Source: Colletes latitarsis (taxonomy: Eukaryota; Arthropoda; Insecta; Hymenoptera; Colletidae). From it: a stretch of 64,000 nucleotides of DNA. The translations under genes and the position numbers were made by a program. The first letter of the stretch is position 1, and every line of letters starts with the position of its first letter. Shown here one piece after another: positions 51,925 to 64,000 of this stretch. Below the pieces are notes generated by a model. The model was not told the DNA's origin and did no database searches. It worked only from the letters and a program-made list of their open reading frames with translations. The stretch spans positions 3,162,001-3,226,000 of the forward strand of contig NC_135146.1 of the NCBI RefSeq assembly GCF_051014445.1, given 5' to 3'.

Positions 51925-54900
51925 ACCGGCTAGGTCAGGGTTAGGTCTGGTATTTGCCATCATCTGGCTGATACTTTCGCCTTTTTCTCTTACTTGTTGG
52001 CCTGATCCTGGGCGTTTTCTGGGTTGGAACAGGTAGTAGTGTGGTACCGCACTGAAACAGTGAAGTAATCCTGGATTCGATCTATATATTAGAGGGTAAC
52101 ACCGGTTAGGTTTGGGTTAGGTCTGGTATTTGCCATAATCTGGCTCATGCTTTCGCATTTTTCACATACTTGTTGGCCAGATCCTGGGCGATTTCTGGTT
52201 TGGGTCACGTAGTAATGTAGTGTTACATTGCAGCAGTGAGTTAAACCTGGATTCAATCTATATTTTAGAGGATAACACCGGCTAGGTCAGGGTTTGTTCT
52301 GGTATTTGCCATCATCTGGCTGATACTTTCGCCTTTTTCTCTTACTTGTTGGCCTGATCCTGGGCGTTTTCTGGGTTGGAACAGGTAGTAGTGTGGTACC
52401 GCACTGAAACAGTGAAGTAATCCTGGATTCGATCTATATATTAGAGGGTAACACCGGTTAGGTTTGGGTTAGGTCTGGTATTTGCCATAATCTGGCTCAT
52501 GCTTTCGCATTTTTCACATACTTGTTGGCCAGATCCTGGGCGTTTTCTGGTTTGGGTCACGTAGTAATGTAGTGTTACATTGCAACAGTGAGTTAAACCT
52601 GGATTCAATCTATATTTTAGAGGATAACACCAGTTAGGTCAGGGTTAGGTCTGGTATTTGCCATCATCTGGCTCATACTTTCGCATTTTTCGCATACTTG
52701 TTGGCCAGATCCTGGGCGTTCTCTGGGTTGGATCAGGTAGTAGTGTGGTACCGCACTGAAACTGTGAAGTAGTCCTGGATTCGATCTATATATTAGACGG
52801 TAACTCCGGCTAGGTTTGGGTTAGGTCTGGTATTTGCCATCATCCGGCTCATACTTTCGCATTTTTCGCATACTTGTTGGCCAGATCCTGGGCGTTCTCT
52901 GGGTTGGATCAGGTAGTAGTGTGGTACCGCACTGAAAATGTGAAGTAACCCTGGATTCGATCTATGTATTAGAGGGTAACACCGGTTAGGTTTGGGTTAG
53001 GTCTGGTATTTGCCATCATCTGGCTCATACTTTCGCATTTTTCGCATACTTGTTGGCCAGGTCCTGGGCGTTTTCGGGTTTGGGTCACGTAGTAATGTGG
53101 TTCCACACTGCAACAGTGAGTTAAACGTGGATAAAATCTATATTTTAGAGGATAACACCGGTTAGGTCATGGTTAGGTCTGGTATTTGCCATCATCTGGC
53201 TCATACTATCGCATTTTTCGCATACTTGTTGGCCAGATCCTGGGCGTTTTCTGGGTTAGATCAGGTAGTAGTGTGGTACCGCACTGAATCAGTGAAGTAA
53301 TCCTGGATTCGATCTATATATTAGAGTGTAACACCGGTTAGGTTTGGGTTAGGTCTGTTATTTGCCATCATCTGGCTCATACTTTCGCATTTTTCGCATA
53401 CTTGTTAGCCAGATCCTCGGTGTTTTCTGGTTTGGATCACGTAGTGATGTAGAACCACTCTGAAACAGTGAGTTAAACCTGGATTCAATCTATATTTTAG
53501 AGGATAACAGCGGCTAGGCCAGTTTTAGGTCTGGTATTTGCCATCATCTGGCCCATACTTTCGCATATTTCGCATACTCGTTGGCCAGATCCTGGGCGTT
53601 TTCGCCTTTGGGTCACGTAGTAATGTGGCACCACACTGCAACAATGAGTTAAACCAGGGTTCAATCTATATTTTAGAGGTTAACACCGTTTAGGTCAGGG
53701 TTTGGTCTGGTATTTGCCATTATCTGGCTCATACTTTCGCATTTTTCGCATACTTGTTGGCCAGATCCTGGGCGTTTTCTGGTTTGGGTTACGTAGTAAT
53801 GTGGTACCACACTGCAACAGTGAGTTAAACCTGGATTCAATCTATATTTTAGAGGATAACACCGGTTTGGTCGGGGTGAGGGCTGGGAGTTCCCATCATC
53901 TGGCTCATACTTTCGCATTTTTCGCATACTTGTTGGCCAGATCCTGGGCGTTTTCTGGTTTGCATCACGTAGTAATGTGGTACCACACTCAAACAGTTTG
54001 TTAAATCTGGATCCAATGTATATTTTAGAAGAATAACAGCGGCTAGGTCAGGGTTGGGTCTGGTATTTGCCATTATCTGGCTCATACTTTCGCATTTTTC
54101 GCATACTTGTTGGCCAGATCCTGGGCGTTTTCTGGTTTGGGTTACGTAGTAATGTGGTACCACACTGCAACAGTGAGTTAAACCTGGATTCAATCTATAT
54201 TTTAGAGGATAACACCGGTTTGGTCGGGGTGAGGGCTGGGAGTTCCCATCATCTGGCTCATACTTTCGCATTTTTCGCATACTTGTTGGCCAGATCCTGG
54301 GCGTTTTCTGGTTTGCATCACGTAGTAATGTGGTACCACACTCAAACAGTTTGTTAAATCTGGATCCAATGTATATTTTAGAAGAATAACAGCGGCTAGG
54401 TCAGGGTTGGGTCTGGTATTTGCCATCATCTGGCCCATACTTTCGCATTTTTCGCATACTCGTTGGCCAGATCCTGGGCGTTTTCTGGTTTGGGTGACGT
54501 AGTAATGTGGCACCACACTGCAACAATGAGTTAAACGTGGATTCAATCTATATTTTAGTGGATAACACCGGTTAGGTCATGGTTAGGTCTGGTATTTGCC
54601 ATCATCTGGCTCATTCTTTCGCCTTTTTCACCTACTTGTTAGCCTCATCCTGGGCGTTTTCTGGGCTGGATCACGTAGTAATGTGGTACCACACTGAAAC
54701 AGTGGGTTAAACCAGGATTCAATCTATATTTTAGAGGATAACACCGACTAGGTCAGGGTTAGGTCTGCTATTTGCCATCATCTGGCTCATACTTTCGCAT
54801 TTTTGGCATACTTATTGGCCAGATCCTGGGCGTTTTCTGGTTTGGATTACGTAGTAATGTGGTTCCACACTGCAGCAGTGAGTTAAACCTGGATACAATC

Positions 54901-57900
54901 TATATTTTAGAGGATAACACCAGTTAGGTCAGGGTTAGGTCTGGTATTTCCCATCATCTGGCTCATACTTTCGCATTTTTCGCATACTTGTTGGCCAGAT
55001 CCTGGGCGTTTTCTGGATCGGATCACGTAGTAATGTGGCACCACACTCAAACAGTGAGTTAAACCTGGAATCAATCTATATTTTAGAGGGTAACACCAGT
55101 TAGGTTTGGGTTAGGTCTGGTATTTGCCATCATCTGGCTCATACTTTCGCATTTTTCGCATACTTGTTGCCCATATCCGGGGCGTTTTCTGGTTTGGATC
55201 ACGTAGTAATGTGGCACCACACTGAAACAGTGAGTTTATCTTGGATTCAATCTATATTTTAGAGGATAACACCAGTTAGGTCAGGGTTAGGTCTGGTATT
55301 TCCCATCATCTGGCTCATACTTTCGCATTTTTCGCATACTTGTAGGCCACATCCTGGGCGTTTTCTGGTTTGGATCACGTAGTAATGTGGTACCACACTG
55401 AAACAGTGAGCTTATCTTGGATTCAATCTATATTTTAGAGGATAACACCAGTTAGGTCAGGGTTAGGTCTCGTATTTGCCATCATCTGGCTCATAGTTTC
55501 GCATTTTTCGCATACTTATTGGCCAGATCCTGGGCTTCTTCTGGTTTGGATCACGTAGTAATATGGTACCACACTGAAACAGTGAGTTAATCCTGGATTC
55601 AATCTATATTTTAGAGGATAACAGCGGTTAGGTCAGGGTTATGTCTGGTATTTGCCATCATCTGTCTCATACTTTCGCATTTTTCACCTACTTGTTGGCC
55701 AGATCCTGGGCGTTATCTGGTTTGGAGCACGTAGTAATGTGGTACCACACTGCCACGTGAGTTAAACCTGGATTCAATGTATATTTTAGAGGATAACACC
55801 GGTTAGGTCAGGGTTAGGTCTGGTATTTGCCATCATCCGGCTCATACTTTCGCATATTTCGCATACTTGCTGGCCAGATCCTGGGCGTTTTCAGGTTTGC
55901 ATCACGTTGTAATGTGGCACCACACTGAAACAGTGAGTTAAACATGGATTCAATCTATATTTTGGAGGATAACACTGGCTAGGTCAGGGTTAGATCTGGT
56001 ATTTGCCGTCATCTGACTCATACTATCGCATTTTTCGCATACTTGTTGGCCAGATCCTGGGCGCTCTCTGGGTTGGATCAGGTAGTAGTGTGGTACCGCA
56101 CTGAAACTGTGAAGTAATCCTGGATTTGATCTATATATTAGAGGGTAACTCCGGTTAGGTTTGGGTTAGGTCAGGGATTTGCAATCATCTGGCTCATACT
56201 TTCGCAATTTTCGCATACTTGTTGGCCAAATCCTGGGCGTTTTCTGGTTTGGATCACGTAGTTATATGGTACCACACTGAAACAGTGAGTTAAACCTGGA
56301 TTCAATCTATATTTTAGAGGATGACAGCGGTTAGGTCAGGGTTAGGTCTGGTATTTGCCATCATCTGGCTCATACTTTCGCATTTTTCGCATACTTGTTG
56401 GCCAGATCCTGGGCGTTTTCTGGGTTAGATCAGGTAGTAGTGTGGTACCGCACTGAATCAGTGAAGTAACCCTGGATTCGATCTATGTATTAGAGGGTAA
56501 CACCGGTTAGGTTTGGGTTAGGTCTGGTATTTGCCATCATCTGGCTCATACTTTCGCATTTTTCGCATACTTGTTGGCCAGGTCCTGGGCGTTTTCGGGT
56601 TTGGGTCACGTAGTAATGTGGTACCACACTGCAACAGTGAGTTAAACCTGGATTCAATCTATATAATAGAAGAATAACACCACTTAGGGAAGGGTTAGGT
56701 CTGGTATTTGCCATCATCTGGCTCATACTTTCGCATTTTTCGCATACTTGTTGGCCAGGTCCTGGGCGTTTTCGGGTTTGGGTCACGTAGTAATGTGGTT
56801 CCACACTGCAACAGTGAGTTAAACCTGGATACAATCTATATTTTAGAGGATAACACCGGTTATGTCAGGGTTAGGTCTGGTATTTGCCATCATCTGGCTC
56901 ATACTTTCGCATTTTTCGCTTACTTGTTGGCCAGATCCTGGGCGTTTTCTGGTTTGGATCACGTAGTTATGTGGTACCACACTGAAACAGTGAGTTTATC
57001 TTGGATTCATTCTATATTTTAGAGGAGAACACCAGTTAGGTCAGGGTTAGGTCCGGTATTTGCCATCATCTGGCTCATACATTCGCCTTTTTCTCTTACT
57101 TGTTACCCTGATCCTGGGCGTTTTCTGGGTTGGAACAGGTAGTAGTAGGGTACCGCACTGAAACAGAGAAGTAATCCTGGATTCGATCTATATATTAGAG
57201 GGTAACACCGGTTAGGTTTGGGTTAGGTCTGGTATTTGCCATCATCCGGCTCATACTTTCGCATTTTTCGCATTCTTGTTGGCCAGATCCTGGGCGTTTT
57301 CAGGTTTGCATCACGTTGTAATGTGGCACCACACTGCAACAGTGAGTTAAACCTGGATTCAATCTATATTTTAGAGGATAACAGCGGCTAGGTCAGGGTT
57401 AGGTCTGGTATTTGCCATCATCTGGCCCATACTTTCGCATTTTTCGCATACTCGTTGGCCAGATCCTGGGCGTTTTCTGCTATGGGTCACGTAGTAATGT
57501 GGCACCACACAGCAACAATGAGTTAAACCTGGATTCAATCTATATTTTAGTGGATAACACCGGTTAGGTCAGGGTTAGGTCTGGTATTTACCATCATCTG
57601 GCTCATACTTTCGCCTTTTTCACCTACTTGTTGGCCTGATCCTGGGCGTTTTCTGGGCTGGATCACGTAGTAATGTGGTACCACACTGAAACAGTGGGTT
57701 AAACCAGGGTTCAATCTATATTTTAGAGGTTAACACCGTTTAGGTCAGGGTTTGGTCTGGTATTTGCCATCATCTGGCTCATTCTTTCGCCTTTTTCACC
57801 TACTTGTTGGCCAGATCCTGGGCGTTTTCTGGTTTGCATCACGTAGTAATGTGGCACCACACTGCAACAGTTAGTTAAACGTGGATTCAATCTATATTTT

Positions 57901-58190
57901 AGAGGTTAACACCGGTTAGGTCATGGTTAGGTCTGGTATTTGCCATCATCTGACTCATTCTTTCGCCTTTTTCACCTACTTGTTGGCCTGATCCTGGGCG
58001 TTTTCTGGGCTGGATCACGTAGTAATGTGGTACCACACTGAAACATTGGGTTAAACCAGGATTCAATCTATATTTTAGAGGATAACAACGACTAGGTCAG
58101 GGTTAGGTCTGGTATTTGCCATCATCTGGCTCATAGTTTCGCATTTTTGGCATACTTATTGGCCAGATCCTGGGCGTTTTCTGGTTTGGA
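51925..58190. repeat. Large block H, copy 2 (contains F copy 4 and G copy 3)
   Basis: Second copy of 42773-48860. It lacks the monomer found at about 43470 and contains an added two-monomer duplication (about 53700-54053 and 54053-54406, offset 353). Similarity ends near 58189, at TGGTTTGGATCACG here against TGGTTTGGGTCACG near 48860, i.e. just after the most conserved segment. Confidence 0.87.
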
Positions 58191-61000
58191 TCACGTAGTA
58201 ATGTGGTTCCACACTGCAACAGTGAGTTAAACCTGGATACAATCTATATTTTAGGGGATAACACCGGTTATGTCAGGGTTACGTCTGGTATTTGCCATCA
58301 TCTGGCTCATACTTTCGCATTTTTCGCATACTTGTTGGCCAGATCCTGGGCGTTTTCTGGTTTGGATCACGTAGTAATGTGGTACCACACTGAAGCAGTG
58401 AGTTTATCTTGGATTCAATCTATATTTTAGAGGATAACACCAGTTAGGTCAGGGTTAGGTCTGGTATTTGCCATCATCTGGCTCATACTTTCGCATTTTT
58501 CGCATACTTGTTGGCCAGATCCTGGGCGTTTTCTGGTTTGGGTTACGTAGTAATGTGGTACCACACTGCAGCAGTGGGTTATACCTGGATTCAATCTATA
58601 TTTTAGAGGATAACACCGGTTAGGTCAGGGTTAGTTCTGATAATTGCCACCATCTGGCTCATACTTTCGCCTTTTTCTCGTACTTGTTGGCCTGATCCTG
58701 GGCGTTTTCTGGTTTGCATCACGTAGTAATGTGGCACCACACTGCAACAGTGAGTTAAACCTGGATACAATCTATATTTTAGGGGATAACACCGGTTATG
58801 TCAGGGTTAGGTCTGGTATTTGCCATCATCTGGATCATACTTTCGCATTTTTCGCATACTTGTGGGCCAGATCCTGGGCGTTTTCTGGTTTGGATCACGT
58901 AGTAATGTAGTACCACACTGAAGCAGTGAGTTTATCTTGGATTCAATCTATATTTTAGAGGATAACACCAGTTAGGTCAGGGTTAGGTCTGGTATTTGCC
59001 ATCATCTGGCTCATACTTTCGCATTTTTCGCATACTTGTTGGCCAGATCCTGGGCGTTTTCTGGTTTGGGTTACGTAGTAATGTGGTACCACACTGCAGC
59101 AGTGAGTTAAACCTGGATTCAATCTATATTTTAGAGGATAACACCGGTTAGGTCAGGGTTAGTTCTGATAATTGCCACCATCTGGCTCATACTTTCGCCT
59201 TTTTCTCGTACTTGTTGGCCTGATCCTGGGCGTTTTCTGGTTTGCATCACGTAGTAATTGTGGCACCACACTGCAACAGTGAGTTAAACCTGGATACAAT
59301 CTATATTTTAGGGGATAACACCGGTTATGTCAGGGTTAGGTCTGGTATTTGCCATCACCTGGCTCATACTTTCGCATTTTTCGCATACTTGTGGCCAGAT
59401 CCTGGGCGTTTTCTGGTTTGGATGACGTAGTAATGTGGTACCACACTGAAACAGTGAGTTTATCTTGGATTCAATCTATATTTTAGAGGAGAACACCAGT
59501 TAGGTCAGGGTTAGGTCTGGTATTTGCCATCATCTGGCTCATACTTTCGCCTTTTTCTCTTACTTGTTACCCTGATCCTGGGCGTTTTCTGAGTTGGAAC
59601 AGGTAGTAGTGTGGTACCGCACTGAAACGGAGAAGTAATCCTGGATTCGATCTATATATTAGAGGGTAACACCGGTTAGGTTTGGGTTAGGTCTGGTATT
59701 TGCCATCATCCGGCTCATACTTTCGCATTTTTCGCATTCTTGTTGGCCAGATCCTGGGCGTTTTCAGGTTTGCATCACGTTGTAATGTGGCACCACACTG
59801 CAACAGTGAGTTAAACCTGGATTCAATCTATATTTTAGAGGATAACAGCGGCTAGGTCAGGGTTAGGTCTGGTATTTGCCATCATCTGGCCCATACTTTC
59901 GCATTTTTCGCATACTCGTTGGCCAGATCCTGGGCGTTTTCTGCTATGGGTCACGTAGTAATGTGGCACCACACAGCAACAATGAGTTAAACCTGGATTC
60001 AATCTATATTTTAGTGGATAACACCGGTTAGGTCAGGGTTAGGTCTGGTATTTACCATCATCTGTCTCATACTTTCGCAATTTTCACCTACTTGTTGGCC
60101 TGATCCTGGGCGTTTTCTGGGCTGGATCACGTAGTAATGTGGTACCACACTGAAACAGTGGGTTAAAACAGGGTTCAATCTATATTTTAGAGGTTAACAC
60201 CGTTTAGGTCAGGGTTTGGTCTGGTATTTGCCATCATCTGGCTCATTCTTTCGCCTTTTTCACCTACTTGCTGGCCAGATCCTGGGCTTTTTCTGGTTTG
60301 CATCACGTAGTAATGTGGCACCACACTGCAACAGTTAGTTAAACGTGGATTCAATCTATATTTTAGTGGTTAACACCGGTTAGGTCATGGTTAGGTCTGG
60401 TATTTGCCATCATCTGGCTCATTCTTTCGCCTTTTTCACCTACTTGTTGGCCTGATCCTGGGCGTTTTCTGGGCTGGATCACGTAGTAATGTGGTACCAC
60501 ACTGAAACAGTGGGTTAAACCAGGATTCAATCTATATTTTAGAGGATAACAGCGGTTAGGTCAGGGTTAGGTCTGGTATTTGCCATCATCTGGCCCATAC
60601 TTTCGTATTTTCCGCGTACTTGTTGGCCAGATCCTGGACGTTTTCTGGGTTGGATCTGGTAGTAGTGTGGTACCGCACTGAAGCAGTGAAGTAATCCTGG
60701 ATTCGATCTATATATTAGAGGGTAACACCCGTTAGGTTTGGGTTAAGTCTGGGATTTGCCATCATCTGGCTCATGCTTTCGCATTTTTCGCATACTTGTG
60801 GGCCAGATCCTGGGCGTTGTCTGGTTTGGATCACGTAGTAATATGGTACCACACTGAAACAGTGAGTTAATCCTGGATTCAATCTATATTTTAGAGGATA
60901 ACAACGACTAGGTCAGGGTTAGGTCTGGTATTTGCCATCATCTGGCTCATAGTTTCGCATTTTTGGCATACTTATTGGCCAGATCCTGGGCGTTTTCTGG
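58190..61000. repeat. Distal block, copy 1 (16 monomers)
   Basis: The stretch from 58203 recurs at an offset of 2816 (16 monomers) at 61019. Inside, a three-monomer unit with TTAGGGGATAACACC repeats at 58779 and 59308 (offset 529), the extra base being in GTAGTAATTGTGGC near 59255. The part from 59485 repeats 57021 onward at an offset of 2464 (14 monomers). Confidence 0.8.
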
Positions 61001-64000
61001 TTTGGATCACGTAGTAATGTGGTTCCACACTGCAACAGTGAGTTAAACCTGGATACAATCTATATTTTAGGGGATAACACCGGTTATGTCAGGGTTAGGT
61101 CTGGTATTTGCCATCATCTGGCTCATACTTTCGCATTTTTCGCATACTTGTTGGCCAGATCCTGGGCGTTTTCTGGTTTGGATCACGTAGTAATGTGGTA
61201 CCACACTGAAGCAGTGAGTTTATCTTGGATTCAATCTATATTTTAGAGGGTAACACCAGTTAGGTCAGGGTTAGGTCTGGTATTTGCCATCATCTGGCTC
61301 ACACTTTCGCATTTTTCGCATACTTGTTGGCCAGATCCTGGGCGTTTTCTGGTTTGGGTTATGTAGTAATGTGGTACCACACTGCAGCAGTGAGTTAAAC
61401 CTGGATTCAATCTATATTTTAGAGGATAACACCGGTTAGGTCAGGGTTAGTTCTGATAATTGCCACCATCTGGCTCATACTTTCGCCTTTTTCTCGTACT
61501 TGTTGGCCTGATCCTGGGCGTTTTCTGGTTTGCATCACGTAGTAATGTGGCACCACACTGCAACAGTGAGTTAAACCTGGATACAATCTATATTTTAGGG
61601 GATAACACCGGTTATGTCAGGGTTAGGTCTGGTATTTGCCATCATCTGGCTCATACTTTCGCATTTTTCGCATACTTGTAGGCCAGATCCTGGGCGTTTT
61701 CTGGTTTGGATCACGTAGTAATATGGTACCACACTGAAACAGTGAGTTAATCCTGGATTCAATCTATATTTTAGAGGATAACACCGGTGAGGTCAGGGTT
61801 AGGTCTGGTATTTGCCATCATCTGGCTCATACTTTCGCATTTTTGGCATACTTATTGGCCAGATCCTGGGCGTTTTCCGGTTTGGGTTACGTAGTAATGT
61901 GGTACCACACTGCAGCAGTGAGTTAAACCTGGATTCAATCTATATTTTAGAGGATAACACCGGTTAGGTCAGGGTTAGTTCTGATAATTGCCACCATCTG
62001 GCTCATACTTTCGCCTTTTTCTCGTACTTGTTGGCCTGATCCTGGGCGTTTTCTGGTTTGCATCACGTAGTAATGTGGCACCACACTGCAACAGTGAGTT
62101 AAACGTGGATTCAATCTATATTTTAGAGGTTAACACCGGTTAGGTCATGGTTAGGTCTGGTATTTGCCATCATCTGGCTCATTCTTTCGCCTTTTTTACC
62201 TACTTGTTGGCATGATCCTGGGCGTTTTCTGGGCTGGATCACGTAGTAATGTGGTACCACACTGAAACAGTGGGTTAAACCAGGATTCAATCTATATTTT
62301 AGAGGATAACAGCGGTTAGGTCAGGGTTAGGTCTGGTATTTGCCATCATCTGGCCCATACTTTCGTATTTTCCGCGTACTTGTTGGCCAGATCCTGGACG
62401 TTTTCTGGGTTGGATCTGGTAGTAGTGTGGTACCGCACTGAAGCAGTGAAGTAATCCTGGATTCGATCTATATATTAGAGGGTAACACCCGTTAGGTTTG
62501 GGTTAAGTCTGGGATTTGCCATCATCTGCCTCATGCTTTCGCATTTTTCGCTTACTTGTGGGCCAGATCCTGGGCGTTTTCTGGTTTGGATCACGTAGTA
62601 TTATGGTACCACACTGAAACAGTGAGTTAATCCTGGATTCAATCTATATTTTAGAGGATAACAACGACTAGGTCAGGGTTAGGTCTGGTATTTGCCAACA
62701 TCTGGCTCATAGTTTCGCATTTTTGGCATACTTATTGGCCAGATCCTGGGCGTTTCCTGCTTTGGATCACGCAGTAATGTGGTTCCACACTGCAACAGTG
62801 AGTTAAACCTGGATACAATCTATATTTTAGAGGATAACACCGGTTATGTCAGGGTTAGGTCTGGTATTTGCCATCATCTGGCTCATACTTTCGCATTTTT
62901 CGCATACTTGTTGGCCAGATCCTGGGCGTCTTCTGGTTTGGATCACGTAGTAATGTGGTACCACACTGAAACAGTGGGTTAAACCAGGATTCAATCTATA
63001 TTTTAGAGGATAACTCCGGTTAGGTCAGGGTTAGGTCTGGTATTTGCCATCATCCGGCTCATACTTTCGCATATTTCGCATACTTGTTGGCCAGATCCTC
63101 GGCGTTTTCAGGTTTGCATCACGTTGTAATGTGCCAGCACACTGCAACAGTGAGTTAAACCTGGATTCAATCTATATTTTAGAGGATAACACCGGTTAGG
63201 TCAGGGTTAGGTCTGGTATTTGCCATCATCTGGCTCATACTATCGCATTTTTCGCATACTTGTTGGCCAGATCCTGGGCGTTTTCTGGGTTAGATCAAGT
63301 AGCATTCTGGTACCGCACTGAATCAGTGAAGTAATCCTGGATTCGATCTATATATTAGAGGGTAACACCGGTTAGGTTTGGGTTAGGTCTGGTATTTGCC
63401 ATAATCTGGCTCATACTTTCGCATTTTTCGCATACTTGTTGGCCAGATCCTCGGTGTTTTCTGGTTTGTATCACGTAGTAATGTAGAACCACTCTGAAAC
63501 AGTGAGTTAAACCTGGATTCAATCTATATTTTAGAGGATAACACCGGTTAGGTCAGGGTTAGTTCTGATAATTGCCACCATCTGGCTCATACTTTCGCCT
63601 TTTTCTCGTACTTGTTGGCCTGATCCTGGGCGTTTTCTGGTTTGCATCACGTGGTAATGTGGCACCACACTGCAACAGTGTGTTAAACCTGGATACAATC
63701 TATATTTTAGGGGATAACACCGGTTATGTCAGGGTTAGTTCTGGTATTTGCCATCATCTGGCTCATACTATCGCATTTTTCACCTACTCGTTGGCCAGAT
63801 CCTGGGCGTTTTCTGGTTTGGATCACGTTGTAATGTGGCACCACACTGAAACAGTGAGTTAAACCTGGATTCAATCTATATTTTAGAGGATAACACCGGC
63901 TAGGTCAGGGTTAGGTCTGGTATTTGCCATCATCTGGCTCATACTTTCGCATTTTTCGCATACTTGTTGGCCAGATACTGGGCGCTTTCTGGTTTGGATC
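61001..64000. repeat. Distal block, copy 2, to the window edge
   Basis: Follows the 58190 block for its first monomers. A TTTCGTATTTTCCGCGTAC monomer at 62361 then repeats the one at 60601 (offset 1760, 10 monomers). Subtype TTCTGATAATTGCCACC with TCTCGTACTTG recurs near 61450, 61980 and 63565. The last monomer is incomplete at the edge. Confidence 0.78.

Larger units (their letters stand above)
1979..64000. repeat. 176-bp tandem satellite array, about 352 monomers
   Basis: The period was measured on the landmark TTTCGCA: 1991, 2167, 2343 and 2519 at the left end, 63945 in the last monomer. The total is 61954 bases, or 352 periods plus 2, so small indels nearly cancel and no transposon or other insert interrupts the array. 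All monomers are in the same orientation. The most constant part runs from ATCATCTGGCTCATAC through TTTCGCATTTTTCGCATAC and TTGTTGGCCAGATCCTGGG to GCGTTTTCTGG. The variable part is the following segment around GATCACGTAGTAATGTGG and the CACTGAAACAGTG dyad. Monomer length close to a nucleosome repeat is common in centromeric satellites, but no centromere function is shown by the sequence. The array continues past the right edge. Confidence 0.98.

Noticed and set aside
2889..63862. Many open frames of 60-170 codons on both strands within the array, with recurring peptides
   Set aside because: They recur with the 176-bp unit. Because 176 is not a multiple of 3, each frame reads through the unit in a changing phase and ends after one to three monomers. 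Both strands show them equally, and I recognise no protein family. They are by-products of the repeat.
1979..64000. CRISPR array
   Set aside because: The whole 176-bp unit repeats with graded variation. There are no short constant repeats separated by unique spacers, and the context is eukaryotic.

Overview
The window has two parts: about 2 kb of a non-LTR retrotransposon reverse-transcriptase frame on the minus strand (1 to about 1979), then one uninterrupted tandem satellite array to the right edge (about 1979-64000). I see no cellular protein-coding gene, rRNA, tRNA, CRISPR array or bacterial operon structure. The R1-like reverse transcriptase and the 176-bp, nucleosome-sized satellite point to an animal, most likely an arthropod, and to heterochromatin of centromeric or pericentromeric type. 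The arthropod call is inference from the usual host range of R1-clade elements; nothing in the window names the species.

Left part: read on the minus strand, 660 codons from 1982 down to 3 are open and carry the reverse-transcriptase motif series in order, including a YADD catalytic box, followed by a C-x2-C-x8-H-x4-C zinc-knuckle-like motif. The frame has no upstream endonuclease region: it is cut off by the satellite at about 1978-1983. Its 3' end lies beyond base 1. The simplest reading is a young, 5'-truncated insertion into the satellite.

Right part: about 352 head-to-tail monomers of 176 bp (about 43% GC by count on a consensus I wrote out). The TTTCGCA landmark is at 1991 in the first monomer and 63945 in the last, i.e. 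352 x 176 + 2 bases apart, so monomer phase is held almost perfectly over 62 kb and nothing foreign is inserted. The array is a mosaic of sequence subtypes arranged in multi-monomer block duplications of about 16-20 monomers (2.8-3.5 kb) or larger (6 kb). Copies are nearly identical within a block but differ by gain or loss of whole monomers in exact register.

Subtype composition changes along the array. At 2-20.6 kb one set dominates (GATGCCACAC-type, GCATCAGTGACTT-type and the AT-rich ATAAATATTGGCC-type). From about 20.6 kb another set appears (CACCTACTTG, TCTCTTACTTG, ATACTCGTTGG and CCATATCCGGGG types). Each typical monomer carries a TGTGGTACCACA palindrome, a CACTG-nnn-CAGTG dyad, a TTCGCAT direct repeat and, in many copies, two TTAGG motifs 11 bp apart. 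Open reading frames inside the array are by-products of the repeat and are not annotated as genes.
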